From positions 181,241 to 245,240 of the forward strand of contig NZ_BPQS01000007.1 in NCBI RefSeq assembly GCF_022179385.1: a DNA stretch of 64,000 nucleotides, read 5' to 3'. Within the stretch, counting starts at the first letter, position 1. The number at the start of each line of letters is the position of its first letter. Positions 8,865 to 17,731 of this stretch are shown here, one piece after another. Made by a program: the position numbers and the translations under genes. This DNA comes from Methylobacterium longum (lineage in GTDB: Bacteria > Pseudomonadota > Alphaproteobacteria > Rhizobiales > Beijerinckiaceae). Below the pieces are notes generated by a model that was given only the letters and a program-made list of their open reading frames with translations, ran no database searches and was not told where the DNA came from.

Positions 8865-9904
8865 GCCGCCGTCTCCGCCTCGGAGACCGCTTCGGCCTCC
8901 CCGTCGTCGCCGTAGCCCAGCAGATGCAGCGGCCGGGCCTTGATCCCCTGCGTTCCGCACCAGTGGACCAGGGCGTCCTCCTGCCCGTGCGTGACCCAGA
9001 CCTCTTCGGCGCCGGTCTCGCGGACGGTGCGGCACAGGTCCGGCCAGTCGGAATGGTCGGAGATCACCAGCGGCAGCTCGACGCCCTTCTGGCGGGCGCG
9101 GGCGCGGACCCGCATCCAGCCCGAGGCGAAGCAGGTCACCGGATCGGGGAACTTGCGCGACCACAGATCCTGGATCGACGAGGGCGGGCAGATCACGATC
9201 GCGCCGTGCAGGTCCTTGCGCTCGGCTGCGACCACCTTGGGGGTTTCGCCCAGCGGCACGCCCTCCTCCTTGTAGAGGGCGGTGAGCTTCTCCATCGCCC
9301 CGTGGAGGTGGATCGGCCGGTCCCAGCCCTCCTCCCGCAGGAGCGCCATCACCCGCTGCGCCTTGCCGAGGGCGTAGGCGCCGACGATGTGGGCCCGCTC
9401 CGGGAACAGCCGGACCGATTCGAGGAGCTTGCGGACCTCGTCCCGCGTGTCCGGATGGGTGAAGACCGGCAGGCCGAAGGTCGCCTCGGTGATGAACACG
9501 TCGCACGGCACCACCTCGAAGGGCAGGCAGGTCGGGTCCGGCGCCCGCTTGTAGTCGCCCGAGACCACCACCCGGGCCCCGTCCCGCTCGATGGCGATCT
9601 GCGCCGAGCCGAGGACGTGGCCGGCGGGCGCGAAGCGCACGGTGACGTCGCCGACGCGGATCGCCGCGCCGAGCCGCGCCTCCTGCCGCTGGCGGCAGAA
9701 CTCCGCGCCGTAGCGCACCGCCATGATCCGCAGGGTCTCGGGCGTCGCCAGCACTTGGCCGTGGCCCGCCCGGGCATGATCGGCATGGCCGTGGGTGATG
9801 AGCGCGCGCTCCACCGGCCAGGTCGGATCGACGTGGAAGCGCCCGAGGGGGCAGTAGAGACCCTCGCGGGTCAGGGTGAGGAGGTCGCTGGCGCGTGTCG
9901 GCAT
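8861..9904 (-). CDS. Ligase-associated DNA exonuclease (MBL fold)
   Basis: 347-residue metallo-beta-lactamase-fold nuclease of the SNM1/CPSF-like group that is genetically tied to the adjacent ATP-dependent ligase. The metal site HGHADH is at residues 38-43. Further conserved metal-binding/beta-CASP elements include APAGHVLGSAQ, SGDYKRA and a late ISDHSDW motif. It is first in a minus-strand operon; its TGA overlaps the ligase ATG. The start at 9904 lies close to the divergent methyltransferase gene, leaving a 68-base shared promoter region. Family membership is confident; substrate (5' or 3' ends, crosslinks) is not visible. Confidence 0.92.
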   Translation of the reverse strand: MPTRASDLLTLTREGLYCPLGRFHVDPTWPVERALITHGHADHARAGHGQVLATPETLRIMAVRYGAEFCRQRQEARLGAAIRVGDVTVRFAPAGHVLGSAQIAIERDGARVVVSGDYKRAPDPTCLPFEVVPCDVFITEATFGLPVFTHPDTRDEVRKLLESVRLFPERAHIVGAYALGKAQRVMALLREEGWDRPIHLHGAMEKLTALYKEEGVPLGETPKVVAAERKDLHGAIVICPPSSIQDLWSRKFPDPVTCFASGWMRVRARARQKGVELPLVISDHSDWPDLCRTVRETGAEEVWVTHGQEDALVHWCGTQGIKARPLHLLGYGDDGEAEAVSEAETAA

Positions 9905-9972
9905 CGGGCCCGTGCTGCCGGTGGTATCCGCCGGTGGCCCCAGTATATAGGCACCCCCGACCCGGCAGACGC

Positions 9973-10920
9973 ATGGCCTCGCAGCTCAGTTCCGGCGACA
10001 TCCTCGCCGATCGCCGCTATCGCTACGCGGAAGCCTGCTTGGCCGAGGGCGATTACGGCGGGGCCGCCGACCTCGCCGCGCAGGCCCTGGAGATCGCGCC
10101 GCGCTACGCGCCGGCGTGGCTGCTCCTCGGGCGGGCCCGGGAGGGACTGGCGGCGGCGGGCGGGTCGCCGGACCTGCGCGACGCGGCGGTCCGGGCCTAC
10201 GCGTGCGCCCTCGACATCGACCCGGACGACACCCTGGGCGTGCGGGCGCACCTCGCCCGCCTGGGCGTCGCCGACGGCCGGCCGATCCTCACCCCCGCCT
10301 ACGTCAGGGCCCTGTTCGACGGCTACGCGCCGCGCTTCGAGCGCCACCTCGTCGACGGCTTGACCTATGTCGGTCCCGAACTCGTCCGGAACGCCCTGCC
10401 GCCGGAACCACGGCTTTTTGCCCGGGTGCTCGACCTCGGCTGCGGCACGGGCCTGATGGGCGCGGCGATCCGCGACCGGGCCGGTCACCTCACGGGCGTC
10501 GATCTCGCGCCCGGGATGCTGGCGCTGGCGCGCGCCAAGTCCCGGGAGGGCCGGCCGCTCTACGACCGCCTGGCCGAGGGCGAGTTGACCGCGTTCCTGG
10601 CCGGCGAGGCGGCGGCCTCCGCCGATCTCTGCATGGCCGCCGACGTCCTCATCTACGTGGCGGATCTGGCGCCCGTCGTGGCGGAGATGGGCCGCGTGCT
10701 CCGGCCGGGCGGCCTCGCCGCCTTCACGGTCCAGTCGCACGACGGACCGGGGGTCGCGCTCGGCGCGGACGGCCGTTACGCCCACGCGGATGCCCATACG
10801 GAGGCGGCAGCCCGCGACGCCGGCTTCGCGCTCCTCACGCTGGAGCCCGCCGCGGTTCGGACGGAGGCCGGGCGGCCGGTGCCGGGCCGCGTCGTTGTGT
10901 TGCGCCGCACAGCGGCATGA
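9973..10920 (+). CDS. TPR-containing class I SAM-dependent methyltransferase
   Basis: 315-residue predicted methyltransferase. Residues about 10-100 contain tetratricopeptide-like helices (AAQALEIAPRYAPAWLLLGRA). The C-terminal half is a Rossmann methyltransferase with motif I VLDLGCGTG (152-160), motif II acidic end GVDLAPGM, and a post-I stretch ADVLIYVADL. The substrate is unknown. The ATG at 9973 was preferred because the upstream extension of the frame overlaps the divergent exonuclease start. A TATATAG box at about 9944 may serve as a -10 element. It is divergent from the repair operon and followed by an unrelated membrane protein. Confidence 0.82.
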   Translation: MASQLSSGDILADRRYRYAEACLAEGDYGGAADLAAQALEIAPRYAPAWLLLGRAREGLAAAGGSPDLRDAAVRAYACALDIDPDDTLGVRAHLARLGVADGRPILTPAYVRALFDGYAPRFERHLVDGLTYVGPELVRNALPPEPRLFARVLDLGCGTGLMGAAIRDRAGHLTGVDLAPGMLALARAKSREGRPLYDRLAEGELTAFLAGEAAASADLCMAADVLIYVADLAPVVAEMGRVLRPGGLAAFTVQSHDGPGVALGADGRYAHADAHTEAAARDAGFALLTLEPAAVRTEAGRPVPGRVVVLRRTAA

Positions 10921-10988
10921 AACCGCTTGGCTGTTCGTCCATTGTCAGTCGGTCGCGACAGGCGCGGCCGCTGTATCGGGGGATCAGC

Positions 10989-11783
10989 ATGGCGAATTAC
11001 GGCAGTCGGACAGGTCGGGAGACGCCGGAGCGAAGACCCGATCCGCCGGCGGACAAGTCCTTTCCGGCCGATCCGCGAACCCGGATCCCCTTCGCCATCG
11101 CCCTGGCCACGCTGGCGGGCTGCGCCGACTCCATCGGCTTCCTGGAATTCTCGCAGCTCTTCATGTCGTTCATGTCGGGCAACACCACGCGCTTCGGCGT
11201 GGCGGTGTCGAACGGCGACTGGGAGAACGTCACCCGGGTCGCCAGCACCATCAGCATCTTCTGCTTCGGCGCCTTCCTGGGCACGCTGATCGCCGCCTGG
11301 GTCGGGCGCTGGCGCCTCGCCGTCCTCCTGACCCTGCAGGCGCTGCTGCTCGCCGGCGGGCTGCTGATGCCCTGGGGCACCTTCGCCTACCCGCTGCACG
11401 CCTATCCGATCGTGCTGGCCCTCGGGCTCCAGAATGCGACGCTTCAGGACGAGGGCGGCCGTTCCCTGGCGCTCACCTACGTCACCGGCGCGGTCGTGCG
11501 CTTCGGCACCGGCTGCGCCAACCTGCTGCTCGGCACCGTGGCCCCGTCCTTCTGGATCCAGGCGCCGCTCTGGGCGGGCCTCAGCACCGGCGCGGTGATC
11601 GGCGGCCTGCTCGACATCCGCTACGGCGAGTCGGCCTTCCTGTTCCCGGCCGCGCTGGCCGCCGTCCTGGCGCTGATCGCGATCGCCCTCACCCTCGCCA
11701 AGCCGGGCAGCACCCTGGTGGCGGGCTCGTCCCCCGCCCCCGACGCGAGCCCGAAGGCCCAGGTGATCGACGCGATCCACTGA
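10989..11783 (+). CDS. DUF1275 (YoaK family) membrane protein
   Basis: 264-residue integral membrane protein with six or so hydrophobic segments and a charged N-terminal tail of about 35 residues. The family signature is clear: AGCADSIGFLEF followed by MSFMSGNTTRFGVA, which is the conserved G-x-x-D/S-x-G-F-L plus SGN motif of DUF1275/YoaK. A second conserved stretch is LQNATLQ, with TYVTGAVVRFG. Molecular function is not established for the family; small-molecule transport has been suggested but is not shown here. It is a separate transcription unit, convergent with arfB. Confidence 0.85.
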   Translation: MANYGSRTGRETPERRPDPPADKSFPADPRTRIPFAIALATLAGCADSIGFLEFSQLFMSFMSGNTTRFGVAVSNGDWENVTRVASTISIFCFGAFLGTLIAAWVGRWRLAVLLTLQALLLAGGLLMPWGTFAYPLHAYPIVLALGLQNATLQDEGGRSLALTYVTGAVVRFGTGCANLLLGTVAPSFWIQAPLWAGLSTGAVIGGLLDIRYGESAFLFPAALAAVLALIAIALTLAKPGSTLVAGSSPAPDASPKAQVIDAIH

Positions 11784-11801
11784 GACGGGCGGCGACGCGT
11801 C

Positions 11802-12233
11802 TCAGCCGTCGGAATCGCGGAAGCTGCCCCGGCCCTGCTTGATCGTGGCGCGGTTCTTCTTGGCGCCGATCCGCCGCTCCTGCGAGCCCCGCGTCGGCTT
11901 CGTCGGGCGGCGGATCGGTGGCGGCGGCTTGGCCGCCTCCGCCACGAGATCGACGAGCCGCTGCAGGACGTCGGCCCGGTTGCGCTCCTGCGTCCGGTGC
12001 CGCTGCCCGGCGAGGACGAGGACGCCGTCCTTGGTCATGCGCCGGCCGGCGAGCCGCACGAGGTTGGCCTTCACCCGCTCGTCGATGGCGGTCGAGGCGA
12101 GCGCGGCCCAGCGGAGCTGGACCGCGGTCTCGACCTTGTTGACGTTCTGGCCACCCGCGCCGGAGGCGCGCATGAACGACAGCTCGATCTCGTCGTCCGC
12201 GATGGCGATGCGCGGCGTCACCCGCAGGGACAT
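11802..12233 (-). CDS. arfB: Alternative ribosome-rescue factor ArfB (peptidyl-tRNA hydrolase)
   Basis: 143-residue codon-independent release factor that hydrolyses peptidyl-tRNA on stalled ribosomes. It contains the catalytic GGQ loop (SGAGGQNVNK, GGQ at residues 27-29) and no codon-recognition domain. It ends in a basic tail (PTKPTRGSQERRIGAKKNRA) of the kind that enters the empty mRNA channel. Length and architecture match YaeJ/ArfB. The gene is alone on the minus strand, convergent with the DUF1275 gene. Confidence 0.93.
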   Translation of the reverse strand: MSLRVTPRIAIADDEIELSFMRASGAGGQNVNKVETAVQLRWAALASTAIDERVKANLVRLAGRRMTKDGVLVLAGQRHRTQERNRADVLQRLVDLVAEAAKPPPPIRRPTKPTRGSQERRIGAKKNRATIKQGRGSFRDSDG

Positions 12234-12482
12234 GGCGGCCTCCCGGATGCGGCGACCGCGCGGGACGCCGGATCGTCCGGCGCGAGGCCGACGACCCGGC
12301 AGGTGCAGATCGGTGCGCCCGTCACCATATCCCGTCCGTGATCCGCTGCCTGCTCAACGCGCCCGTCTGGAATGGTCCGCGGCGTCATCGCGGGCGCCGC
12401 GAAGCGCCCCGGTGGAGCCCGCCGACGACGGCCGCGCCGCGCAAGCTCGAAGCGCGGCTCGCCGAACGCCCGCGGGACCGGT
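12234..12482. other. Noncoding spacer between arfB and bolA
   Basis: About 250 bases with no supportable gene; open frames here lack homology-like features. The stretch 12370-12425 (GGCGTCATCGCGGGCGCC followed by GCGAAGCGCC) resembles the degenerate GAGCGGAGCGAAGC-type intergenic repeat seen more clearly at 63341-63422. Confidence 0.4.
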
Positions 12483-12779
12483 TCAGGCGGCCTCGGCGGG
12501 CGTGCGGGCCCGGAGCGCAAGGGCGTGCAGCCCCCGCTTGAACGCGTCGTCGAGCAGCGCGTTCACCAAGCGATGCCGCTCGACGCGGCTCTTGCCCTCG
12601 AACGCCGACGCGACGATGTCGAGCCGGTAATGGGTCTCGCCCCCCGGCCGTGCCCCGGCATGGCCGGCATGCAGATGCGACTCGTCGATCACGTCGAGCC
12701 GCGCCGGCGCGAGCTGCTCCTGCAGCCGCGCCTCCATCCAGTCCCGCAGGGTGCCGCCCGCGCCCACACCGTCAGCCAT
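12483..12779 (-). CDS. BolA family protein
   Basis: 98-residue BolA-like protein, with core DVIDESHLHAGHAG and a later HRLVNALLDDAFKRGLHAL helix; the invariant His of the ligand loop is present. BolA proteins bind monothiol glutaredoxins and [2Fe-2S] clusters and take part in iron and stress control. The ATG at 12779 was preferred over one 17 codons upstream because it is preceded by GAGGG and gives the usual length. It is divergent from the J-domain gene, an arrangement common in Hyphomicrobiales upstream of cobST. Confidence 0.88.
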   Translation of the reverse strand: MADGVGAGGTLRDWMEARLQEQLAPARLDVIDESHLHAGHAGARPGGETHYRLDIVASAFEGKSRVERHRLVNALLDDAFKRGLHALALRARTPAEAA

Positions 12780-12888
12780 CGTGCCCTCGCGTCGTGTTCG
12801 TCGGCTGCCGTCAAGCCCGATCCCGCGCATGCGTCATCAGGCCCGGTGCCCTTGTGTCTCAGGTCCGCCCCCTCATAATCGGCCCGTC

Positions 12889-13512
12889 ATGGATCTCAAC
12901 TCGCGCCTGTTCGACAGCATCCGGATCAAACCGTCCTGCGACGAGCCGAAGGCCGCCGCCGAGACCGGCTGCGAGAGCCCGGGCTGCACGCAGCCGGGCC
13001 TGTACCGGGCGCCGAAGGGCCGCAAGGCCGAGGGCCAGTACTGGCGCTTCTGCATGGATCACGTCCGCGCCTACAACGCCACGTACAACTACTTCGACGG
13101 CATGAACGATGCCGCCGTGCAGGCCTACCAGAAGGACGCGATCATCGGCCATCGCCCGACCTGGGCGATGGGCGTGAACCGGACGGGCGAGGCCAAGCCG
13201 GCCGACGAGCCGGTCCGCGACTGGGCCTATGTCGATCCCCTCGGCATCCTGCGCGGCGAAGGCGTCGGCGAGGCCCGCCGCCGGGCCCGCGAGCCCGAGC
13301 CGCAGAAGCCCCGCCACTCGGCCGCGGTCCGCCGGGCCCTCGACGTGATGGGTCTCGAGGAGGGCGCCGATACGGCCGCCATCAAGGCGCAGTACAAGAC
13401 CCTGGTGAAGCGCTTCCACCCGGACGCCAACGGCGGCGACCGCTCCTTCGAGGAGCGGCTGCGCGACATCATCCGCGCCCACGACGTGCTGCGCGGGGCC
13501 GGCCTCTGCTGA
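12889..13512 (+). CDS. J-domain (DnaJ-like) protein
   Basis: 207-residue protein with an N-terminal domain containing the cysteine pairs CESPGC and FCMDHV, which could bind a metal, and a C-terminal J domain at about 150-205. The signature is FHPDANGG, with HPD for stimulation of Hsp70 ATPase. This is the alphaproteobacterial DnaJ-like protein usually found between bolA and cobS. The upstream frame is open, but MDLNSRLFDSIR is the conserved start. It probably acts as a specialised co-chaperone; the client is unknown. Confidence 0.85.
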   Translation: MDLNSRLFDSIRIKPSCDEPKAAAETGCESPGCTQPGLYRAPKGRKAEGQYWRFCMDHVRAYNATYNYFDGMNDAAVQAYQKDAIIGHRPTWAMGVNRTGEAKPADEPVRDWAYVDPLGILRGEGVGEARRRAREPEPQKPRHSAAVRRALDVMGLEEGADTAAIKAQYKTLVKRFHPDANGGDRSFEERLRDIIRAHDVLRGAGLC

Positions 13513-13721
13513 CGCGGCACGAAGGATGCAGGGCGGTTCGCATCTAGGATAGGGCAAACCACGCGGCGCAGCCCTATATGAGGGCGAGGCCGGTCGGTGG
13601 CGCACCCGCGCGCCGCCGTCTAAGGATGGCTCCGCCCCGCCGCGGAGGCCCGGCTCGACGTTCTTCCGCGCGGATGCTTCACTGTTTGGGAGTGGAGCGC
13701 CCGCGCCTCACGAGGTTCCGA

Positions 13722-14705
13722 ATGCTCTCTGACGATACGCCCGCCGCGCAGCCCGACCGCACCGTCTCCGTCCGCGAGGTCTTCGGCATCGACCTCGACC
13801 TCAAGGTCCCGGCCTACGCCGAGGCCGAGGAGCACGTCCCGGATCTCGATCCCGATTACATCTTCGATCGGGAGACGACGCTCGCCATCCTGGCCGGGTT
13901 CGCCCGCAACCGCCGCGTGATGGTCACCGGCTATCACGGCACCGGCAAGTCGACCCATATCGAGCAGGTCGCCGCCCGCCTGAACTGGCCCTGCATCCGG
14001 ATCAACCTCGACAGCCACGTGTCGCGCATCGACCTCGTCGGCAAGGACGCCATCGTCCTGCAGGACGGCAAGCAGGTCACCGCCTTCCAGGACGGCATCC
14101 TGCCCTGGGCCCTGCAGAACAACGTCGCCCTCGTGTTCGACGAGTACGATGCCGGCCGCCCGGACGTGATGTTCGTGATCCAGCGCGTGCTGGAGCTGTC
14201 GGGCCGCCTGACGCTTCTGGACCAGAAGCGCGTCATCCGCCCGCACCCGGCCTTCCGGCTGTTCGCCACCGCCAACACGGTGGGCCTGGGCGACACGTCC
14301 GGCCTCTATCACGGCACGCAGCAGATCAACCAAGGCCAGATGGACCGCTGGTCGATCGTCACCACGCTGAACTACCTGCCGCACGACCGCGAAGTCGACA
14401 TCGTGCTGTCGAAGGCGGTCCACTATCGGGGCGACCAGGGTCGCGACATCGTCAACCGGATGGTGCGCGTGGCGGATCTCACGCGCAACGCCTTCATGAA
14501 CGGCGACCTCTCCACCGTCATGAGCCCGCGCACGGTGATCACCTGGGCCGAGAACGCCGACATCTTCAAGGATATCGGCTTCGCCTTCCGGGTGACCTTC
14601 CTCAACAAGTGCGACGAGCTGGAGCGCACGCTGGTGGCGGAATTCTACCAGCGCGCCTTCGGCAAGGAGCTGCCCGAGAGCGCGGTGAACGTCGCGCTGA
14701 GCTGA
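13722..14705 (+). CDS. cobS: Aerobic cobaltochelatase subunit CobS
   Basis: 327-residue AAA+ (MoxR-like) ATPase that, with CobT, energises cobalt insertion by CobN into hydrogenobyrinic acid a,c-diamide in aerobic cobalamin synthesis. Walker A is GYHGTGKST (70-78), Walker [11 protein letters not shown] (D140/E141). The N-terminal CobS domain ([13 protein letters not shown]) is intact. The upstream frame is open for 48 codons, but the conserved protein begins at this ATG. cobT follows 161 bases downstream. cobN is not in the window. Confidence 0.96.
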   Translation: MLSDDTPAAQPDRTVSVREVFGIDLDLKVPAYAEAEEHVPDLDPDYIFDRETTLAILAGFARNRRVMVTGYHGTGKSTHIEQVAARLNWPCIRINLDSHVSRIDLVGKDAIVLQDGKQVTAFQDGILPWALQNNVALVFDEYDAGRPDVMFVIQRVLELSGRLTLLDQKRVIRPHPAFRLFATANTVGLGDTSGLYHGTQQINQGQMDRWSIVTTLNYLPHDREVDIVLSKAVHYRGDQGRDIVNRMVRVADLTRNAFMNGDLSTVMSPRTVITWAENADIFKDIGFAFRVTFLNKCDELERTLVAEFYQRAFGKELPESAVNVALS

Positions 14706-14866
14706 CCCGCATGGCCGAGTTCGTGGCGGAGTTCGTGGCGCGTGGGACCGGGGCGAGTTCATCGGGCTTCGCCCGCCCTGCCTCGGTCCCGCGCCGCGCC
14801 GCTGCTTCCCTTTGCTGGGACGGGATCCTGAACCGCCCCTTCGCGTCCGACGACCGGTAGCCGCGC

Positions 14867-16774
14867 ATGTCCATCTCCAACCGCAAGCCCGGCGAGCGCC
14901 GCGAACCCGTGGCCGAGCCCCTGAAGCGCTCGGTGGCGGTGTGCCTGCGCGCCATCGCCCGGCGCTCCGAGGTCGAGGTCACCTACGCCACCGACCGGCC
15001 GGCGCTCACCGGCGACAAGGCCCGCCTCCCCGAGCCGCCGCGCAAGCTGTCGGCCCAGGACGTCGCGGTGCTGCGCGGCAACGCCGACGCCATGGCTTTG
15101 CGCCTGGGCTGCCACGACGTGGCGGTCCACCGCCGGCTCGCCCCCGAGAACGCGGCGGCGCGTGCCGTCTACGACGCGGTGGAGCAGGCCCGGGTCGAGG
15201 CGATCGGCTCGCGCCGGATGGCGGGGGTGGCCAGCAACATCACGGCGATGCTGGAGGACCGCTACCACCGCGGCGGCAAGTACGAGACCATCACCGACCG
15301 GGCCGACGCCCCGATGGAGGATGCCGTCGCCCTGATGGTGCGCGAGCGCCTCACCGGCCAGAAGCCGCCGGAGGCCGCGGCCAAGATCGTCGCGCTGTGG
15401 CGCGAGCACATCGAGGCCAAGGCCGGCCCGAACCTCGACGGGCTCATCGGGTCCATCGAGGACCAGCGCAAATTCGCCCGCTCGGTGCGCGACCTCCTCA
15501 CCTCGCTGGACATGTCGGACGAGACGCCGTTCGACGCCGAGGACGACGAGAACGACGACGAGAACGACGCCCAGGACGACGAGCAGAGCCCGAGCGAGGG
15601 TGATTCGGAGGAGAAGAGCCAGGGCGAGCGCGCCGAGATCGAGACCTCCGAGGAGGCCTCCGACGAGATCGAGGACGGCGCGCAGGAATCCGCCGACGCG
15701 CCGTCGGGCGAGCTGCCGGATGAGTCCGAGGACGCGGAATCCGAGGAGGCCTCGGAGGCGTCGCGCCCGCCGCAGCGGCAGGGCAACGAGGCGCGCGGGC
15801 CCGAATACCGGGTGTTCAACGCCCGGTTCGACGAGGTCATCCACGCCGAGGAGCTGTGCGACGCCGACGAGCTGTCGCGCCTGCGCTCATACCTCGACAA
15901 GCAGCTCTCCCACCTCCAGGGCGTGGTCGGCCGCCTCGCCAACCGGCTGCAGCGGCGGCTGCTCGCGCAGCAGAACCGCGCCTGGGACTTCGACCTGGAG
16001 GAGGGTCAGCTCGACCCGGCGCGGCTCGTGCGGGTGGTCATCGATCCGTACCAGCCGCTCTCCTTCAAGCAGGAGAAGGACACCAACTTCCGCGACACGG
16101 TGGTGACGCTGCTCCTCGACAATTCGGGTTCGATGCGCGGCCGGCCGATCACCGTGGCGGCGACCTGCGCCGACATCCTGGCGCGGACGCTGGAGCGCTG
16201 CGGCGTGAAGGTCGAGATCCTCGGCTTCACCACCCGCGCCTGGAAGGGCGGCCAGAGCCGCGAGGCGTGGCTCGCCGCCGGCAAGCCGCCGAATCCCGGC
16301 CGCCTGAACGACCTGCGCCACATCGTCTACAAGTCGGCGGACGCCCCCTGGCGCCGGGCCCGGAAGAATCTCGGGCTGATGATGCGCGAGGGGTTGCTCA
16401 AGGAGAACATCGACGGCGAGGCGCTCGACTGGGCGCACAAGCGCCTGCTCGGGCGGCCCGAGCAGCGCAAGATCCTGATGGTGATCTCGGACGGCGCCCC
16501 GGTGGACGACTCGACCCTGTCGGTGAACGCCGGCAATTACCTGGAGCGGCACCTGCGCTGGATGATCGAGGAGATCGAGACGCGCTCGCCCGTGGAGTTG
16601 CTGGCCATCGGCATCGGCCACGACGTGACCCGGTACTACCGCCGCGCCGTGACGATCATCGACGCCGAGGAGCTCGGCGGGGCGATGACCGAGAAGCTCG
16701 CGGAGCTGTTCGAGGAGGACGGCGCGTCCGCGCCGACGGGCCGGATGCTGCGGGCGGCCGGCGGGCGGCGCTGA
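14867..16774 (+). CDS. cobT: Aerobic cobaltochelatase subunit CobT
   Basis: 635-residue partner of CobS. It has an N-terminal helical CobT domain (1-210), then a very acidic segment of about residues 220-300 (runs of Asp/Glu and Ser). The C-terminal von Willebrand A domain carries the MIDAS motif DNSGSMRG near residue 417. Length and order match the family. The 161-base gap after cobS carries no convincing gene. The CobST complex is the chaperone-like ATPase of class I chelation. Confidence 0.96.
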   Translation: MSISNRKPGERREPVAEPLKRSVAVCLRAIARRSEVEVTYATDRPALTGDKARLPEPPRKLSAQDVAVLRGNADAMALRLGCHDVAVHRRLAPENAAARAVYDAVEQARVEAIGSRRMAGVASNITAMLEDRYHRGGKYETITDRADAPMEDAVALMVRERLTGQKPPEAAAKIVALWREHIEAKAGPNLDGLIGSIEDQRKFARSVRDLLTSLDMSDETPFDAEDDENDDENDAQDDEQSPSEGDSEEKSQGERAEIETSEEASDEIEDGAQESADAPSGELPDESEDAESEEASEASRPPQRQGNEARGPEYRVFNARFDEVIHAEELCDADELSRLRSYLDKQLSHLQGVVGRLANRLQRRLLAQQNRAWDFDLEEGQLDPARLVRVVIDPYQPLSFKQEKDTNFRDTVVTLLLDNSGSMRGRPITVAATCADILARTLERCGVKVEILGFTTRAWKGGQSREAWLAAGKPPNPGRLNDLRHIVYKSADAPWRRARKNLGLMMREGLLKENIDGEALDWAHKRLLGRPEQRKILMVISDGAPVDDSTLSVNAGNYLERHLRWMIEEIETRSPVELLAIGIGHDVTRYYRRAVTIIDAEELGGAMTEKLAELFEEDGASAPTGRMLRAAGGRR

Positions 16775-16820
16775 TCCGGGCCTCGCTCCGCGGGCCCCGT
16801 CCGGGCGCGGGCCCATCCGA

Positions 16821-16872
16821 TCCGCAATCTCGTCCTGAGACGCCGGTCCGCAATCTCGTCCTGAGACGCCGG
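16821..16872. repeat. 26-bp perfect tandem duplication
   Basis: Two identical adjacent 26-base copies, 16821-16846 and 16847-16872, each beginning TCCGCAATCTCG and ending GACGCCGG. The second copy continues into GAGCGCAGCGGA, so the longer unit AATCTCG...CCGCG (16852-16890) matches a diverged copy at 51521-51567. This looks like a REP-type intergenic element. Confidence 0.8.
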
Positions 16873-17013
16873 AGCGCAGCGGACGCCGCGCAGGAGGCTC
16901 CCGGTCAACCGCGCGGTCCCCGGAGCTCTCCTTCGAGGCCGGCTGGTGCGGACGCCCCTGGATCAACTCGCGCGCGGGATCGTCCGGATCAGCCGGTCTG
17001 CCGCGCGCAAGCG

Positions 17014-17048
17014 CAAACCGCCGGGCCCTCGGAGGGCCCGGCGGTTTG
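17014..17048 (-). terminator. Rho-independent-like terminator of rpmB
   Basis: Near-perfect inverted repeat CAAACCGCCGGGCCCTC / GAGGGCCCGGCGGTTTG located 33 bases after the rpmB stop on its transcript. The T-tract is short (GGTTTG), so the strength is uncertain, and it may also serve cobT from the other side. Confidence 0.7.
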
Positions 17049-17080
17049 CAGGTCCGATGTGGCGCGTGGCGCCCGGAGGC

Positions 17081-17383
17081 TCAGGCCGCGACGGCCGGAG
17101 CCTCGGCGAGCTTCTTGTGGATCTCGCGCTTGAGCAGGCGGGCGGTCTGCGACAGGTCGCACTCGCCGGCCTTGATCAGGAAGGCGTCGAGCCCGCCGCG
17201 ATGCTCCACCGAGCGCAGGGCGTGCGCGGTGACGCGCAGGCGCACCCGCTTGCCGAGCGCGTCGGACTGGAGGGTGACGTTGCACAGGTTCGGCAGGAAC
17301 CGGCACTTGGTCTTGCGGTTCGAGTGGCTCACGAGGTGGCCGACCTGAACGGCCTTGCCGGTGAGTTCGCAGCGGCGCGCCAT
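17081..17383 (-). CDS. rpmB: 50S ribosomal protein L28
   Basis: 100-residue large-subunit ribosomal protein. The N-terminus [20 protein letters not shown] and [12 protein letters not shown] are diagnostic of L28; the length is normal for alphaproteobacteria. It is a single-gene unit on the minus strand with a recognisable promoter at 17508-17537 and a hairpin terminator downstream. Confidence 0.97.
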   Translation of the reverse strand: MARRCELTGKAVQVGHLVSHSNRKTKCRFLPNLCNVTLQSDALGKRVRLRVTAHALRSVEHRGGLDAFLIKAGECDLSQTARLLKREIHKKLAEAPAVAA

Positions 17384-17731
17384 GATGACTTTAGATCCCG
17401 TCTCGTTCCGCCCGAACAGACCCGATCGCGGCCGGCGCGATCATCGTCGCAGCGGGCGGCGCCCATTGCGTGTTCCAGGTCCAGCGGAGTCCCGTTGAAG
17501 GCGCGAGCCTATAGGCGACTGTGCCCCGATGCGTCAAGGTGCGACGCTCCACGGCGTCCCCGCCGATCCGCGGGCGGGCGCCGAACGGTCTGTTAACCAC
17601 GCTGCCGGGATATAGCCTTCATCCGCCCGCAGAAAGGCTCTCCCTTCTGCGACGGCGTCGGGAGGATGCCGTCGAGCAGGTGTGTTCGAGAGGGTGTCTT
17701 GGCCCGCCTTCCCTGGGATGCGATCCGGATC
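17384..17731. other. Divergent rpmB / DUF3108 intergenic region
   Basis: About 350 bases between divergent genes. Apart from the rpmB promoter I see no feature I can support. The true start of the DUF3108 gene may lie at 17666, which would shorten this region. Confidence 0.4.
17508..17537 (-). promoter_or_regulatory. Sigma-70-type promoter of rpmB
   Basis: On the minus strand, TTGACG (17537-17532) and TATAGG (17513-17508) are separated by 18 bases. Transcription would start near 17501, giving a leader of about 118 nucleotides before the rpmB ATG. Read from sequence only. Confidence 0.6.

Larger units (their letters stand above)
16775..17080. other. Intergenic region with tandem repeat and terminator
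   Basis: About 300 bases between convergent cobT and rpmB. It holds a perfect 26-base tandem duplication (16821-16872), part of a dispersed repeat also seen at 51521-51567, and the rpmB terminator hairpin at 17014-17048. No gene is seen. Confidence 0.6.

Noticed and set aside
14706..14866. Possible small gene between cobS and cobT
   Set aside because: The frame is only an extension with a repeated EFVAEFVA stretch and no conserved pattern.
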